A stretch of 64,000 nt of DNA from Verrucomicrobiia bacterium (GTDB taxonomy: Bacteria; Verrucomicrobiota; Verrucomicrobiia; Limisphaerales; JAEYXS01): contig DASWYF010000037.1 of assembly GCA_036405135.1 (NCBI GenBank), positions 1-64,000 on the forward strand, read 5' to 3'. Both the position numbers and the translations under genes were made by a program. The notes under the pieces are model-generated. The model was not told the DNA's origin and did no database searches. It was given only the letters and a program-made list of their open reading frames with translations. The first letter of the stretch is position 1. Every line of letters begins with the position of its first letter. Shown here one piece after another: positions 30,922 through 40,069 of this stretch.

Positions 30922-33156
30922 ATGCGATTGAAGCATTTGCCGCGAAATGTGTGGTTACCGTTTCTTCTGTTGCTTGTAGCAGTATGCTTTGTTGTCACGG
31001 CTCATGCCTGCATCTGGGATGGGGATACGCTGGCGGATGATATCAAAAAGAGTCCCAAGCTGGCCGATGCCATCTTGAATCCAAGACCACCGCAGGTGGA
31101 TCGAGCGAAGCTGACGGCGCGGTTGAATGAGCTGTTGGGTGATCGGAAGGAGAATGATCCGGAGTGGTGGAATAATGTGGCGGGGACGTATCTGCGACTG
31201 GGGCAGGAGGAGGAGGCAGTTAAATTGTTGGAGCCGGTGGTGAGCCGGTTTGAGAACAATTACGGCATCCATGCAAACTTAGGCACGGCGTATCACCTTC
31301 TTGGCCGGTATGCGGAGGCGGAGAAGCATATCGCGCGTGATCTGGAGCTGAACCCTGACGCGCATTTTGGGTTGGAGAAGTATCATCTGGCGTTGTTGCA
31401 ATATCTGACGAAGTCGAAGGATTATCAGGCGAGGCATGTGTATGTAGATGAATTCACTGCTCCACTTTTCGACATACCCGACATCAACCAACCACAGCCC
31501 TATGCGCTCAGCTACGTCAGGGACACCAATCAATCGCCTGTGCAATTAACGGCAGCCTTGCAGGTGATCAAAGGGAACAGCAGGGCCGATCAAGAAGCCA
31601 AGGCACGCCTGCTTTTGAAGCTGGCCGCGTGGGATGATCCACCGGCATACGCACCAGAGCCAAAACCGCGCTATGTAAGCCCGGCTCCTTACGATGTCTC
31701 TAAGCACTCTGCTGCGGAAGCGGCTCGCGGTAAATTCGAACTGGCCGAAGATGAGAAATTTCAGGAAGGAGTCATCTATATGGCGATGCTCAATCCGGAT
31801 GAGCCGGCATGTATGACGATGCTGGGAATGGCGGCCTTAAAATCAGGCGATCTCAATCTTGCCCAGAAAGCTTTTGAGAAAGCGATCACCATGGGCAGCC
31901 CCATGAAGGATGTATTGGAATTGAAGATTCTCAAGATCCAAACGCACATCCAAGAATCGAAAGCAGTTTCAACCAAGATAAAATGGTTCATTCTGACGGT
32001 GATCGGTGTGCTATGTATAGGTCTTTGGATTTTGGTGGTGATAGTAAAGAAGCTGAAACGAAAGGTGAACCTAAAGCAGACTGCCAGTGCGATGATGCTG
32101 GTCCTCTTTTGGCAATGCGCATCCCCAGTTCACGCGTGCATCTGGGATGGGGATACGCTGGAGGATGATGTCAGGAAGAACCCCACATTGGCCGATGCCA
32201 TCTTGAATCCAAAGCCACCACAGGTGGATCGAACTAAGCTGATGGCGCGGTTGAGTGAGCTGTCGGGTGATCGGAAAGAGAATGATCCGGAGTGGTGGAA
32301 TAATGTGGCGGGAACGTATCTGCGGCTAGGACAGGCGGCGGAGGCGGTGAAGTTGTTGGAACCAGTGGTGAGTCGGTTTGAAAATAACTACGGCATCCAC
32401 GCTAACTTGGGCACGGCGTATCATCTGCTGGGCCGATATGCGGAGGCGGAGAAGCACATTGCGCGTGATTTGGAGCTGAACCCGGACGCGCATTTTGGGT
32501 TGGAGAAGTTTCATCTGGCGCTCCTGCAATATCTGGCGAAACCGAAGGAGTATCAGTCGCGGCATTTATATGTGGATGAGTTTACGGAAGTAGTTTTTGA
32601 CAAGTATGGGGTGGTGCGGATCAGGCCTATGCCATTGGAGCGTTCGGGTATGTCCGGTGCATCTGCTCCCATAGCCGAACTGGAAGCGGAGTTGCAGGCT
32701 ATGATCAAGAAAGGGGAGTCGGGGGAGAAGCTAGTCGCATTGCTTCAACAGTTGGCAATGACCGATGAACTCCCAGCATACGCTGCCAAATATGATTTGG
32801 CAAAAGACCCGAAGTTTCAGGAAGGAGTCATTTATATGGCCACCTTAAACCCTAAGGAACCCGCCTGCATGGCTATGCTAGGAATGGCTGCTTTATACAA
32901 TCAGGATTTAAATCTGGCTAAGAAGGCTTTTGAGCGTGCTATTGCCATGGGCAGCCCGATGGAGCCGGTGTTGAAATTCAAGATTGAGCAAATTGTGGAG
33001 CATCTCAAAGAAGCAGATGGTCGTTCAAGTCCGCCAGACGCGATATCCGTGCTCCTTGCAATTGGGGTCATGGGGCTCGCTGGAATTATCTTTTTGATAG
33101 CAGCGATAATGTTGGGCCGGAAACTTTGGAGGAAAGCCCAGCTGGCCGGGCAGTGA
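30922..33156 (+). CDS. Fused double TPR protein (units B and C of a triplication)
   Basis: The 744-residue protein holds two copies of the unit seen in the previous gene. Unit B (residues 1-390) has its own signal, HACIWDGDTL, TPR helices and a membrane helix (WFILTVIGVLCIGLWILVVIV) ending KLKRKVNLKQTASA. Unit C starts at the Met-Met pair of residues 391-392 (32092) with a new signal-like stretch and HACIWDGDTL, then repeats the plan to a final helix near 720-740. The end TASA of unit B equals the very end of unit A, so a stop codon appears to have been lost between B and C. B and C are almost identical in DNA over the TPR region. The internal helices raise the question of whether the chain is cut into two proteins. 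Confidence 0.7.
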   Translation: MRLKHLPRNVWLPFLLLLVAVCFVVTAHACIWDGDTLADDIKKSPKLADAILNPRPPQVDRAKLTARLNELLGDRKENDPEWWNNVAGTYLRLGQEEEAVKLLEPVVSRFENNYGIHANLGTAYHLLGRYAEAEKHIARDLELNPDAHFGLEKYHLALLQYLTKSKDYQARHVYVDEFTAPLFDIPDINQPQPYALSYVRDTNQSPVQLTAALQVIKGNSRADQEAKARLLLKLAAWDDPPAYAPEPKPRYVSPAPYDVSKHSAAEAARGKFELAEDEKFQEGVIYMAMLNPDEPACMTMLGMAALKSGDLNLAQKAFEKAITMGSPMKDVLELKILKIQTHIQESKAVSTKIKWFILTVIGVLCIGLWILVVIVKKLKRKVNLKQTASAMMLVLFWQCASPVHACIWDGDTLEDDVRKNPTLADAILNPKPPQVDRTKLMARLSELSGDRKENDPEWWNNVAGTYLRLGQAAEAVKLLEPVVSRFENNYGIHANLGTAYHLLGRYAEAEKHIARDLELNPDAHFGLEKFHLALLQYLAKPKEYQSRHLYVDEFTEVVFDKYGVVRIRPMPLERSGMSGASAPIAELEAELQAMIKKGESGEKLVALLQQLAMTDELPAYAAKYDLAKDPKFQEGVIYMATLNPKEPACMAMLGMAALYNQDLNLAKKAFERAIAMGSPMEPVLKFKIEQIVEHLKEADGRSSPPDAISVLLAIGVMGLAGIIFLIAAIMLGRKLWRKAQLAGQ

Positions 33157-33256
33157 GTTTATTTTGTTGTTCCAGAGGTTGTTTTGAACAGGAAGGTAGT
33201 GAATGTAATTTGGGAGCCGGTTTTATTGTGAGTGCGGCGGTGAAGGCCGAGGTTAG

Positions 33257-33276
33257 GGCAAAGCGGCAGCTTTGCC
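33257..33276 (-). repeat. Single REP hairpin distant from the RAYT gene
   Basis: GGCAAAGC-ggca-GCTTTGCC is the first hairpin of the REP units at 1319 and 2019, in the opposite orientation, with the flanking AGGGTGA/AAGGTGG also similar. It lies in the gap between the TPR gene and the sulfatase gene, 31 kb from the transposase. Confidence 0.65.
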
Positions 33277-33364
33277 TCACCCTGAGCAGGGAACTGGCGT
33301 TGACGCCAACGCTAAGGTTCAGTAGCTCATGACAGGTGCCGGAAGAGGCGGCTAGTTGAACACG

Positions 33365-34774
33365 CTATGGCTTATTAGCCGCCACAGGCACTGGCCACAG
33401 GTCTGAATCTGTGTGCGCTTGGGCCATCAGCTCGGAAATCTTTTTCACTTCCTCGGGATGTTGGGCGGCGATGTCCTTCTTCTCCTGAGGGTCTTGCTTG
33501 AGATTGTAGAGTTCCATGGGCTTGCCGTGCGGGCGGATGGCTTTCCAATCGCCCGTGCGCAAAGCTTGTGCGAAGCCGTTATTGTGCAGTTCCCAGTAGA
33601 GATACTCCGCAGGCTCCATGGCTTTGCCTTTCAAGGCGGGAACCAATGAACGGCCATCGACGCTTCCGCTGGTTGCGCCGGTCAGATCAGCCACGGTGGG
33701 GAGGATGTCCCACATGGCGCAGGGGGTATCTACGACATTGCTGGCGGCGATTTTGCCGGGTGCCCAGACGATGAGGGGCACGCGCAAACCGCCTTCATAG
33801 AGGTCACCTCGTTGGCCGCGCAGGCCACCGGTGGCGTTGAAGAAGGCGGGATCGGAGCCGCCTGCGCGCCACGGGCCGTTGTCACTGGTGAAGATGAGGA
33901 CGGTGTTGGTATCGACTTTGGATTTGACCAATTGATCCATCAGACGGCCCACGTGGGTGTCGAGACGCGTGATCATGGCAGCGCGGTTTTTTTCTGTCTG
34001 CGGCCAGCGTTCATCGGTGTAAGGCTCGTCACTGGGGATTTCCATGCCGTTACCGGTGGCTCGACCGAGATCGGCATTTGCGCGGGGCAGTTGTGAAGCG
34101 AAGTAGAGGAAAAAACGGCGGTCCGGAAGTTGCGGCGTGCGGCTGTTCAAATGGATGAGCCGGTTGGCGTTGGTCGTCAGCATGTCGGGAGCGTAAAGGC
34201 CTTTTGCGCCGTTTTTGTTTTCATCGATCACCACAACGGAACCGTTTTTGAAAACCACGGGGGGGTAATACATTTGAGCGAGGCTGCCGGTGAGGAAGCC
34301 CACCCAGTTTTGAAATCCCTGATTGTTGGGTGTGCCGGAGGTGCCGAGATCGCCCATATCCCACTTGCCTGCTGCAGCGGTGTTATAACCGTTTTTTTGA
34401 AGCACTTCGGCGATGGTGACATCGCTGTTCAAAAGTGAGTTCGCGATGGGGGAGATGCCCCGGATGCTGGTGTGACCGGTGTGGCGACCGGTCATCAAGG
34501 CGGCGCGGGAGGAGCTGCCCAGTGGGCTGCCGGCGTAGAATTGGGTGAAGCGGGTGCCTTCTTTGGCAAGGCGGTCCAGATTCGGGGTCTTGACCTTGGT
34601 TTGTCCGTAGCAGCCCAGGTCGCCATAGCCGAGATCGTCCGCCACGATGAGGAGCACATTGGGGCGATCTGGCTGCGCAGGAGCGGGGGCCAGAGGTTGA
34701 GCAATAGAAATACCGGCACTGCCCAGCATGAGTGCGAGCAGAAGCAGGCGTACGGTCTGAGGGAACAACAGCAT
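33365..34774 (-). CDS. Arylsulfatase-family protein lacking the formylglycine residue
   Basis: The ATG at 34774 gives 469 residues with a signal peptide (MLLFPQTVRLLLLALMLGSAG). The alkaline-phosphatase-like sulfatase fold is clear: NVLLIVADDLGYGDLGCYG (metal D46, D47), PNLDRLAKEGTRFTQFY, TGRHTGH, FTSDNGPW and DLYEGGLRVPLIVWAPG. However the C-x-P-S-R motif that is modified to formylglycine reads G-S-S-S-R (residues 86-90). The usual lysine before YEGG is arginine (RGQRGDLYEGG), and the expected H-x-P-H segment reads QLPRA. It is probably not a normal sulfatase and may be a binding or structural pseudoenzyme. The upstream part of the open frame is dropped because it precedes the signal. Confidence 0.85.
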   Translation of the reverse strand: MLLFPQTVRLLLLALMLGSAGISIAQPLAPAPAQPDRPNVLLIVADDLGYGDLGCYGQTKVKTPNLDRLAKEGTRFTQFYAGSPLGSSSRAALMTGRHTGHTSIRGISPIANSLLNSDVTIAEVLQKNGYNTAAAGKWDMGDLGTSGTPNNQGFQNWVGFLTGSLAQMYYPPVVFKNGSVVVIDENKNGAKGLYAPDMLTTNANRLIHLNSRTPQLPDRRFFLYFASQLPRANADLGRATGNGMEIPSDEPYTDERWPQTEKNRAAMITRLDTHVGRLMDQLVKSKVDTNTVLIFTSDNGPWRAGGSDPAFFNATGGLRGQRGDLYEGGLRVPLIVWAPGKIAASNVVDTPCAMWDILPTVADLTGATSGSVDGRSLVPALKGKAMEPAEYLYWELHNNGFAQALRTGDWKAIRPHGKPMELYNLKQDPQEKKDIAAQHPEEVKKISELMAQAHTDSDLWPVPVAANKP

Positions 34775-34872
34775 GGGCGTAATCTCACGCAACAGGCGTG
34801 ATTCGTCCAGTCCGTCTTGCGAAGAGAACTTGCCTTGTGAACTGGTCCGAGTGATGCAAGTATTGGGCGGTT

Positions 34873-36597
34873 GTGAATGTGACAATATTGGCGGATTACC
34901 TGAACCGGGTGCCGAAACGGTTCCGGGTGGTCTTGCAGACATGTATTTACGGACTGGTTGCCGGATTGGCCGCGGTAGCGTTTCACCTAGGTATCCATTG
35001 GTTCTATAAACTTACTTTTGTGGAGCTGGCCCAACGTTCCAAGGGCGAGTTTCTCGTCGGCAGCCTGATAGTGATCTTATCCACCTCTTTGCTGGCGGGC
35101 TGGCTGTTGACCTACTTTTGTCGGCAAGCAGCGGGCAGCGGCATTCCCCAGGTGAAACTTTCTTTCTGGAAGGAATTTGGCCATATCCCGTGGCGGGTGG
35201 TGTGGGTGAAGTTTGTGGCTGGCATCTTGAGTATCGGTGGCGGGTCCAGCTTGGGGCGTGAAGGTCCTAGTGTGCAGATCGCGGGTGGACTGGCCTCAAA
35301 CGTGGCCGGGCTGCTGGGCGAGGCCAAGCAAAAGCGGCGCCTCGCGTGTGTGGCCGGTGCCGCCGCCGGTCTGGCGGCGGCGTTCAATACGCCTTTGGCC
35401 GCGATCACCTTCGTGCTGGAAGAGATCATCGCGGACCTGAACAGCCGGTATCTTGGTTCTGTGTTGCTGGCTTCGGTGATCGGGGCCTTGGTGGCACATG
35501 GTTTGATCGGCAAACAACCGGCCTTTGAACTCGGTGATGTGGCCGCACCGAATTGGGTGGTGTATCTGATGATCCCGCTCGTATCCGCTGCGGCGGCTAT
35601 CATCGGCGTCATTTTTCAACGGTCCTCGCTGGGCTTGCGCGCCCGCGCGCGGAGTTGGACGGGCATTCCCGCCTGGCTCCTGCCTGCTTTCGGAGCGGTC
35701 ATCACGTGGGCGATCGGCTGTGCCATCTGGTGGCATACCGGGCGACTGGGGGTGTTCAGCGTGGGATATGACGATCTATCCGCCGCGCTCAATCATCAAT
35801 TAGGCTGGAAGATCGCGGCGGTTCTGCTGGTGGGGAAATTGATCGCCACCATCTGTTGCTACGGCATGGGTGGTTGCGGTGGGATATTTTCTCCCACTTT
35901 GTTTCTGGGCGGCATGACCGGTGTGTTGCTCGCGGGACTATTCGGCATGGCCACACCTTTGGCCCCCACGGATGTTGTGGTGCTGGCGGTGGTGGGCATG
36001 AGCGCCACCTTGGGCGGAGTCGTGCGTGCGCCGGTCACGGGCATTCTCATCGCATTTGAGATGACGCATGAGTTCGCCTTGGTGCCCGCCCTGATGCTCG
36101 GCGCACTGATCAGTGGGGCGATCAGCCGCCGGATGACGCACCATAATTTCTATGATGAACTGCTCAAGCAAGACGGGCATAATATCGAGCATGTGGTGCC
36201 TCCCCGTGACTTGAACACCTGGCAGCAATTGCCCATATCCTCCATCGCAAACTTTCAACCTGTGGTGATCAAAGGTGAATCGCGCGAAGCCATCAGCGGG
36301 GCTTTGGCGAATTATCCCTACAATTATTTTCCCGTCGTCGAGGACAAAAGATTGAAAGGCATCCTGAGCCGCCAGAAAGGGGAGATGGCGCTGAAGACGG
36401 GTGAGACCCCGATCCTGCAAACCGCCGTCACGTGTTTGCCCACGCAGAGCATCCGGGAGCTGCAACATCTGCTGATCCAATCGCCCACGGGGGTGGCTGT
36501 GCTGCTGGACCGGCCGGAGGGGAAGGTCATCGGCCTTATCACGCTGCACGATCTTTTACGTGCAGAGATGGCGACGGCGGAAGCGGGCAAAGATTAA
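34873..36597 (+). CDS. ClC-family chloride channel/antiporter with CBS domains
   Basis: The 574-residue protein has the three ClC selectivity motifs in order: GSGIP (88-92), GREGP (128-132, with gating glutamate E130) and GGCGGIFSPTLFLGG near residue 335. About the last 140 residues form a pair of CBS domains, a regulatory add-on. The gating glutamate means it could be an H+/Cl- exchanger or a channel; the proton glutamate was not identified. The start is a GTG at 34873 (a second GTG at 34879), in a region divergent from the sulfatase gene. Its stop overlaps the stop of the convergent larA-like gene in a shared TTAA. Confidence 0.9.
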   Translation: MNVTILADYLNRVPKRFRVVLQTCIYGLVAGLAAVAFHLGIHWFYKLTFVELAQRSKGEFLVGSLIVILSTSLLAGWLLTYFCRQAAGSGIPQVKLSFWKEFGHIPWRVVWVKFVAGILSIGGGSSLGREGPSVQIAGGLASNVAGLLGEAKQKRRLACVAGAAAGLAAAFNTPLAAITFVLEEIIADLNSRYLGSVLLASVIGALVAHGLIGKQPAFELGDVAAPNWVVYLMIPLVSAAAAIIGVIFQRSSLGLRARARSWTGIPAWLLPAFGAVITWAIGCAIWWHTGRLGVFSVGYDDLSAALNHQLGWKIAAVLLVGKLIATICCYGMGGCGGIFSPTLFLGGMTGVLLAGLFGMATPLAPTDVVVLAVVGMSATLGGVVRAPVTGILIAFEMTHEFALVPALMLGALISGAISRRMTHHNFYDELLKQDGHNIEHVVPPRDLNTWQQLPISSIANFQPVVIKGESREAISGALANYPYNYFPVVEDKRLKGILSRQKGEMALKTGETPILQTAVTCLPTQSIRELQHLLIQSPTGVAVLLDRPEGKVIGLITLHDLLRAEMATAEAGKD

Positions 36598-37856
36598 GCG
36601 AGATATGGAATGGTAAGCGGCCCTTGGGGCAAAACCGCTATCCGTGCATTTGGGCCGAGTTTGGTGAGTCTCTCACGCACTGCCGCGCCGATGTCCCGAC
36701 AGGGCGTCAGATGGCATGCACGCACCGTTTTTTCCGGTAATGCACTATAAACCTGCACCTCGGCGCGGCGTTGGATGAGGGCTTGGATCTGGGCCTGCCA
36801 TTGTTCGGGTCGGATGAAGCCGGGGGTGGCCAGCATGGTTAGGATTTCCTCGGGGCTTTGCGCGCTGGTGAGGAGTTGATTGAAAGGGCTGTTCGTGGGC
36901 ACGCCTTCGCTGCATTCGGCGGCGAGGATGAGGAGACCACCTTCCGCGAGGATGCGGGCTCCGGCGCTCATGCCTTTCACGCCTTGATAGAGATTCATAT
37001 CCAGCGGGTAACCGCTGTTCGTGGTGACGACGATCTCGAAGGGAGACTTCACCTTTTGCATGGCGGACTGGCGGACGAATTCAGTGCCGGCCTTGTGCGC
37101 TTGAATGAGGTCGCCGGCGAAGACGTTGGTGATTTGGCGTTGCTCGTTCAGGGTTACGTTCAGGAGGAAGCTCGGTCCGGCGCGCAAGGCGATGTCCCGC
37201 AGTTCTTCCCAGAGCGGGTTGCCCTCATTCACGCCGAAGGTCGCCTTGGAACTACTAATATTACGCACGCCGTGATTGCTCATTACAGTGCGTAACCCGG
37301 CGACACCAGGCATCAACCCCTTTGGTCCACCACTGAAACCGGCGAAGAAGTGTGGCTCGATGAAGCCGGTGACGATGCGCAGATCGGCCTCGATTGCATG
37401 GCGATTGAGCAGGGCGGGTGTGCCATCGCGAGTGGTGCCGACTTGCACGAGTTCCGCTTCGTTCTCGGGTTCATGATTCAGCACGTTCCAGTTTGTCACC
37501 ACTTCCGGTGTGAGCATTTTTTCCAACTCAGCTTTGGTGTTAGGGCGATGGGTGCCGAGTTGGTTGAGGAGCGTGATGTTCTTACGTGGATGATCTTTTA
37601 GGAAATCAAGCAGCCACGGAATGATGCGATCATTAGGCGTGGCGCGGGTGATGTCGGTGAAGAGGATACAAATCTTGTCGCTGGGCTTGATGCGCTGGAG
37701 CAGGGGAGCTGAGGCGATTGGATTCTGCAATGCAGCCAAGATGGCGGCGCGTTCATCCGCCAAGCCGGGGATGTGAGCTGGCTCGATGATGGTGGTGCGG
37801 TCATCGGGGAGGTCGATCTCCAGATGGCTTTGGCCGTAGGCGAGCGGGATTTTCAT
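36594..37856 (-). CDS. LarA-like (DUF2088) nickel-dependent lactate racemase family protein
   Basis: The 420-residue protein has the catalytic pattern of LarA: H103 in LNQLGTHRP, H169 and K179 in EPHFFAGFSGGPKGLMPG, and H195 in MSNHGVRN. LarA-type enzymes racemise lactate or related 2-hydroxyacids with a nickel-pincer nucleotide. The genes that build that cofactor (larB, larC, larE) are not in this window. The substrate may differ from lactate, as the family is diverse. ATG 37856 is used; ATG 37874 is possible. Confidence 0.85.
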   Translation of the reverse strand: MKIPLAYGQSHLEIDLPDDRTTIIEPAHIPGLADERAAILAALQNPIASAPLLQRIKPSDKICILFTDITRATPNDRIIPWLLDFLKDHPRKNITLLNQLGTHRPNTKAELEKMLTPEVVTNWNVLNHEPENEAELVQVGTTRDGTPALLNRHAIEADLRIVTGFIEPHFFAGFSGGPKGLMPGVAGLRTVMSNHGVRNISSSKATFGVNEGNPLWEELRDIALRAGPSFLLNVTLNEQRQITNVFAGDLIQAHKAGTEFVRQSAMQKVKSPFEIVVTTNSGYPLDMNLYQGVKGMSAGARILAEGGLLILAAECSEGVPTNSPFNQLLTSAQSPEEILTMLATPGFIRPEQWQAQIQALIQRRAEVQVYSALPEKTVRACHLTPCRDIGAAVRERLTKLGPNARIAVLPQGPLTIPYLA

Positions 37857-37956
37857 GCTGTAGTTCCAGTGTGTCATGACTTGGGGCAAAATTCAGCAGC
37901 AAAGTAGGGAGTTGACCGGCTTGCTCTTGCGGCGGGGTTATGTTTTGATTTCCGTT

Positions 37957-38745
37957 ATGAAACGTCGCTTGCTCCGCATCTCGCTTTCGTTCGCGCTCAC
38001 CGCAGTTTTGGGTTTTGCCTTCATCGGTTGCACTACGGTGCCGGAAACTGGACGGCGCCAGTTCAACTTCATGAACTCGCAAGAGGAGATGAAGCTGGGC
38101 TTCACGGAGTTTGAGAAGATGAAGACGGAGACGCCAATCAGCAAAGATCCTAAGATCAACGAGATGGTCACGCGCGTGGGCAAACGCATCGCAGCGGTCG
38201 CGAATCTGCCAGACGCGCAATGGGAGTTCGTGGTGTTCGACAGCCCGGAGGCCAACGCCTTCTGTCTACCGGGCGGCAAGGTGGGGGTTTACACGGGCAT
38301 TTTGCCGATCACGAAAGATGAGGGCGGTCTGGCCACAGTGATCGGTCATGAGGTGGCGCACGCGGTGGCGCGTCACGGTGGGGAACGCATCAGCCGGGCG
38401 ATGGCCACGCAGATGGTTGGTCAGGCAGTCGGCACGGCGACAGCGGAGAGCAAGTATTCTCAGGCCATCCAGGTGGCTTATGGACTTGGTTCGCAGGTGG
38501 CGGTGGAGTTGCCGCACAGCCGTTCGCAGGAGTCGGAGGCGGATCGCATCGGGCTGATCTACATGGCGCGCGCGGGTTATGATCCGGAAGCGGCGGTGGC
38601 TTTCTGGCAGCGCTTTGGCGAATACAATGCCAAGGCAGGTTCTTCCACGCCGAAGTTCCTCCGCACTCATCCTACCGATGAGACGCGCGTGAAGCAGCTC
38701 AAGGAATGGATGCCTGAAGCGAAGGCGCAGTACAAGAAGCAGTAA
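37957..38745 (+). CDS. M48-family metalloprotease lipoprotein
   Basis: The 262-residue protein starts with a lipoprotein signal ending FIGC (C25). It contains the zinc site VIGHEVAHAVARH (H131, E132, H135), with the third ligand in QESEADRIGL (E194). It has the size of the periplasmic M48C proteases related to LoiP, which degrade misfolded envelope proteins. ATG 37957 is chosen because the upstream extension lacks a signal. A small conserved-looking gene follows 13 bases later. Confidence 0.92.
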   Translation: MKRRLLRISLSFALTAVLGFAFIGCTTVPETGRRQFNFMNSQEEMKLGFTEFEKMKTETPISKDPKINEMVTRVGKRIAAVANLPDAQWEFVVFDSPEANAFCLPGGKVGVYTGILPITKDEGGLATVIGHEVAHAVARHGGERISRAMATQMVGQAVGTATAESKYSQAIQVAYGLGSQVAVELPHSRSQESEADRIGLIYMARAGYDPEAAVAFWQRFGEYNAKAGSSTPKFLRTHPTDETRVKQLKEWMPEAKAQYKKQ

Positions 38746-38758
38746 GCCGATTCATCGC

Positions 38759-38971
38759 ATGGACCGCCAAGCCGCGACTGAGCAGATCCGTTCGGTGTGC
38801 AATACGATTGCGCGCGAACTGATGAAGGTGCATCCCGCCGTGCCTGCCTTGAAGGATGAGGAGACGCAGAAGGTTCTCTACGAGACACTCTACGAACTGA
38901 CGAAGAACGTGGAGACGATCAAGAAGAAGCTGAACAAGTTGCAGGCGTCAGACGATACCAAGGTTCTCTGA
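38759..38971 (+). CDS. Small helical protein of unknown function
   Basis: A 70-residue, mostly helical, charged protein (RSVCNTIARELMKVHP, then EETQKVLYETLYELTKNVETIKKKLNKLQ). It looks like a short coiled coil. The two-gene order with the M48 protease, 13 bases apart, suggests cotranscription. No family is recognised. Confidence 0.55.
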   Translation: MDRQAATEQIRSVCNTIARELMKVHPAVPALKDEETQKVLYETLYELTKNVETIKKKLNKLQASDDTKVL

Positions 38972-39031
38972 TCGCATAGCTTCCATTCTCATTGTGTGAA
39001 AGCGGATGGAGTTCTAATCTGCCCGCATCGC

Positions 39032-39901
39032 ATGAAAACTTCCTTCCTTCTACTCTTGCTGGCCGTGTCTCTTTGCGGTGGTTTCAATGGCAAGGCGGCA
39101 GAGGGTGATAAAGCCGTCGCCATGCTCACCGAGGCTGAGAAGAAGATCCGGGCCGGTGATGTGAAAGGCGGAATGGAACTGGCAGATCAGGCGGTAAAGC
39201 TGGATCCTAAAAATCTTGATTCGTTATATGTGCGAGGGCGTTTGGCAGAGTGGACTAAGCAGTATGATAGGGCGCTGACCGACTATTCTGAGCTTATCAA
39301 ACAGGGTAAACGGACAACTGAACTTTATCAAAAACGTGGGGAGATCAATTTGCGTCTCGGCAATTTCAAGGAATCGGTGGCGGACTTTGACGAGTATCTC
39401 AAACGTGTTCCGTCGCAAGTTCCACAGCATTGGCAGCGTGGCATCTCGCATTATTACGCAGGCATGTATGCGGAGGGGGCGAAGCAGTTTGAGGATCATC
39501 GCACGGTGAATCCGAACGACGTTGAGAACTCGGTGTTCCACTACATCTGTCTGGTGAAGGCGAAAGACAAGGCGACGGCGTTGAAGGAGTTCATTCCCAC
39601 AGCAGGGGATGGTCGCGTGCCCATGATGCAGATCCATGCGCTGTATTCAGGAAAGGGCACGGTGGAAGAGGTTTTGAAGTCTTGTCAGGTGGGGAATCCC
39701 GGGCCGATAGAGTTAAAAGGACGGTTTTTCTACGCTCATTTGTATATCGGTCTCTGGTATGAGTCGGAGGGCAAGGCGAAGGAAGCGCGTGAGCATATCT
39801 TCAAAGCCGCTGGCGAATATGGTGTGGAGGGTTACATGGGGGACGTGGCAAGGGCGCATGCGGCGGTGTTCAAGAAACAGGACGGCCTTAAAAAGCCGTA
39901 A
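39032..39901 (+). CDS. Secreted TPR protein
   Basis: The 289-residue protein has a signal peptide (MKTSFLLLLLAVSLCGG) and four to five tetratricopeptide repeats between about residues 30 and 200 (for example AMLTEAEKKIRAGDVKGGMELADQAVKLDPKN, split over two helices, and LYVRGRLAEWTKQYDRAL). The C-terminal part (YAHLYIGLWYESEGKAKEAREHIFKAA) resembles a further TPR. It is not a close relative of the TPR units at 29817-33156. Protein-protein binding in the periplasm is inferred. Confidence 0.75.
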   Translation: MKTSFLLLLLAVSLCGGFNGKAAEGDKAVAMLTEAEKKIRAGDVKGGMELADQAVKLDPKNLDSLYVRGRLAEWTKQYDRALTDYSELIKQGKRTTELYQKRGEINLRLGNFKESVADFDEYLKRVPSQVPQHWQRGISHYYAGMYAEGAKQFEDHRTVNPNDVENSVFHYICLVKAKDKATALKEFIPTAGDGRVPMMQIHALYSGKGTVEEVLKSCQVGNPGPIELKGRFFYAHLYIGLWYESEGKAKEAREHIFKAAGEYGVEGYMGDVARAHAAVFKKQDGLKKP

Positions 39902-40043
39902 GCTCCAAATCCCAAGTTTAAAGCTCAAAAGAAGCTCCAAAGCTCAAGTTTCAATGCGGTGATGAGAAGCGGCTTCTGGTTTGATTTAAGTTTCTCCGCT
40001 GTTTGCCCCTCATTTTGAGCTTTGAGCTTTGAACTTTGAGCTT
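39899..40043. repeat. Facing heptad-periodic arrays, copy J
   Basis: The left arm (39899-39955) repeats AAGCTCC/AAGCTCA-type units every 7 bases with one 4-base slip. The right arm (40011-40043) is its near inverse (TTTGAGC, TTTGAAC). The arms can pair. The element fills the gap between the TPR gene and the enolase-superfamily gene. Confidence 0.7.
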
Positions 40044-40069
40044 CATCCCCCTAACTTCCCCTTCGTCAC

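Noticed and set aside
34775-34942. A longer N-terminus of the sulfatase
   Set aside because: The upstream codons lack a signal and lie across the divergent promoter region; the ATG at 34774 starts a proper signal peptide.
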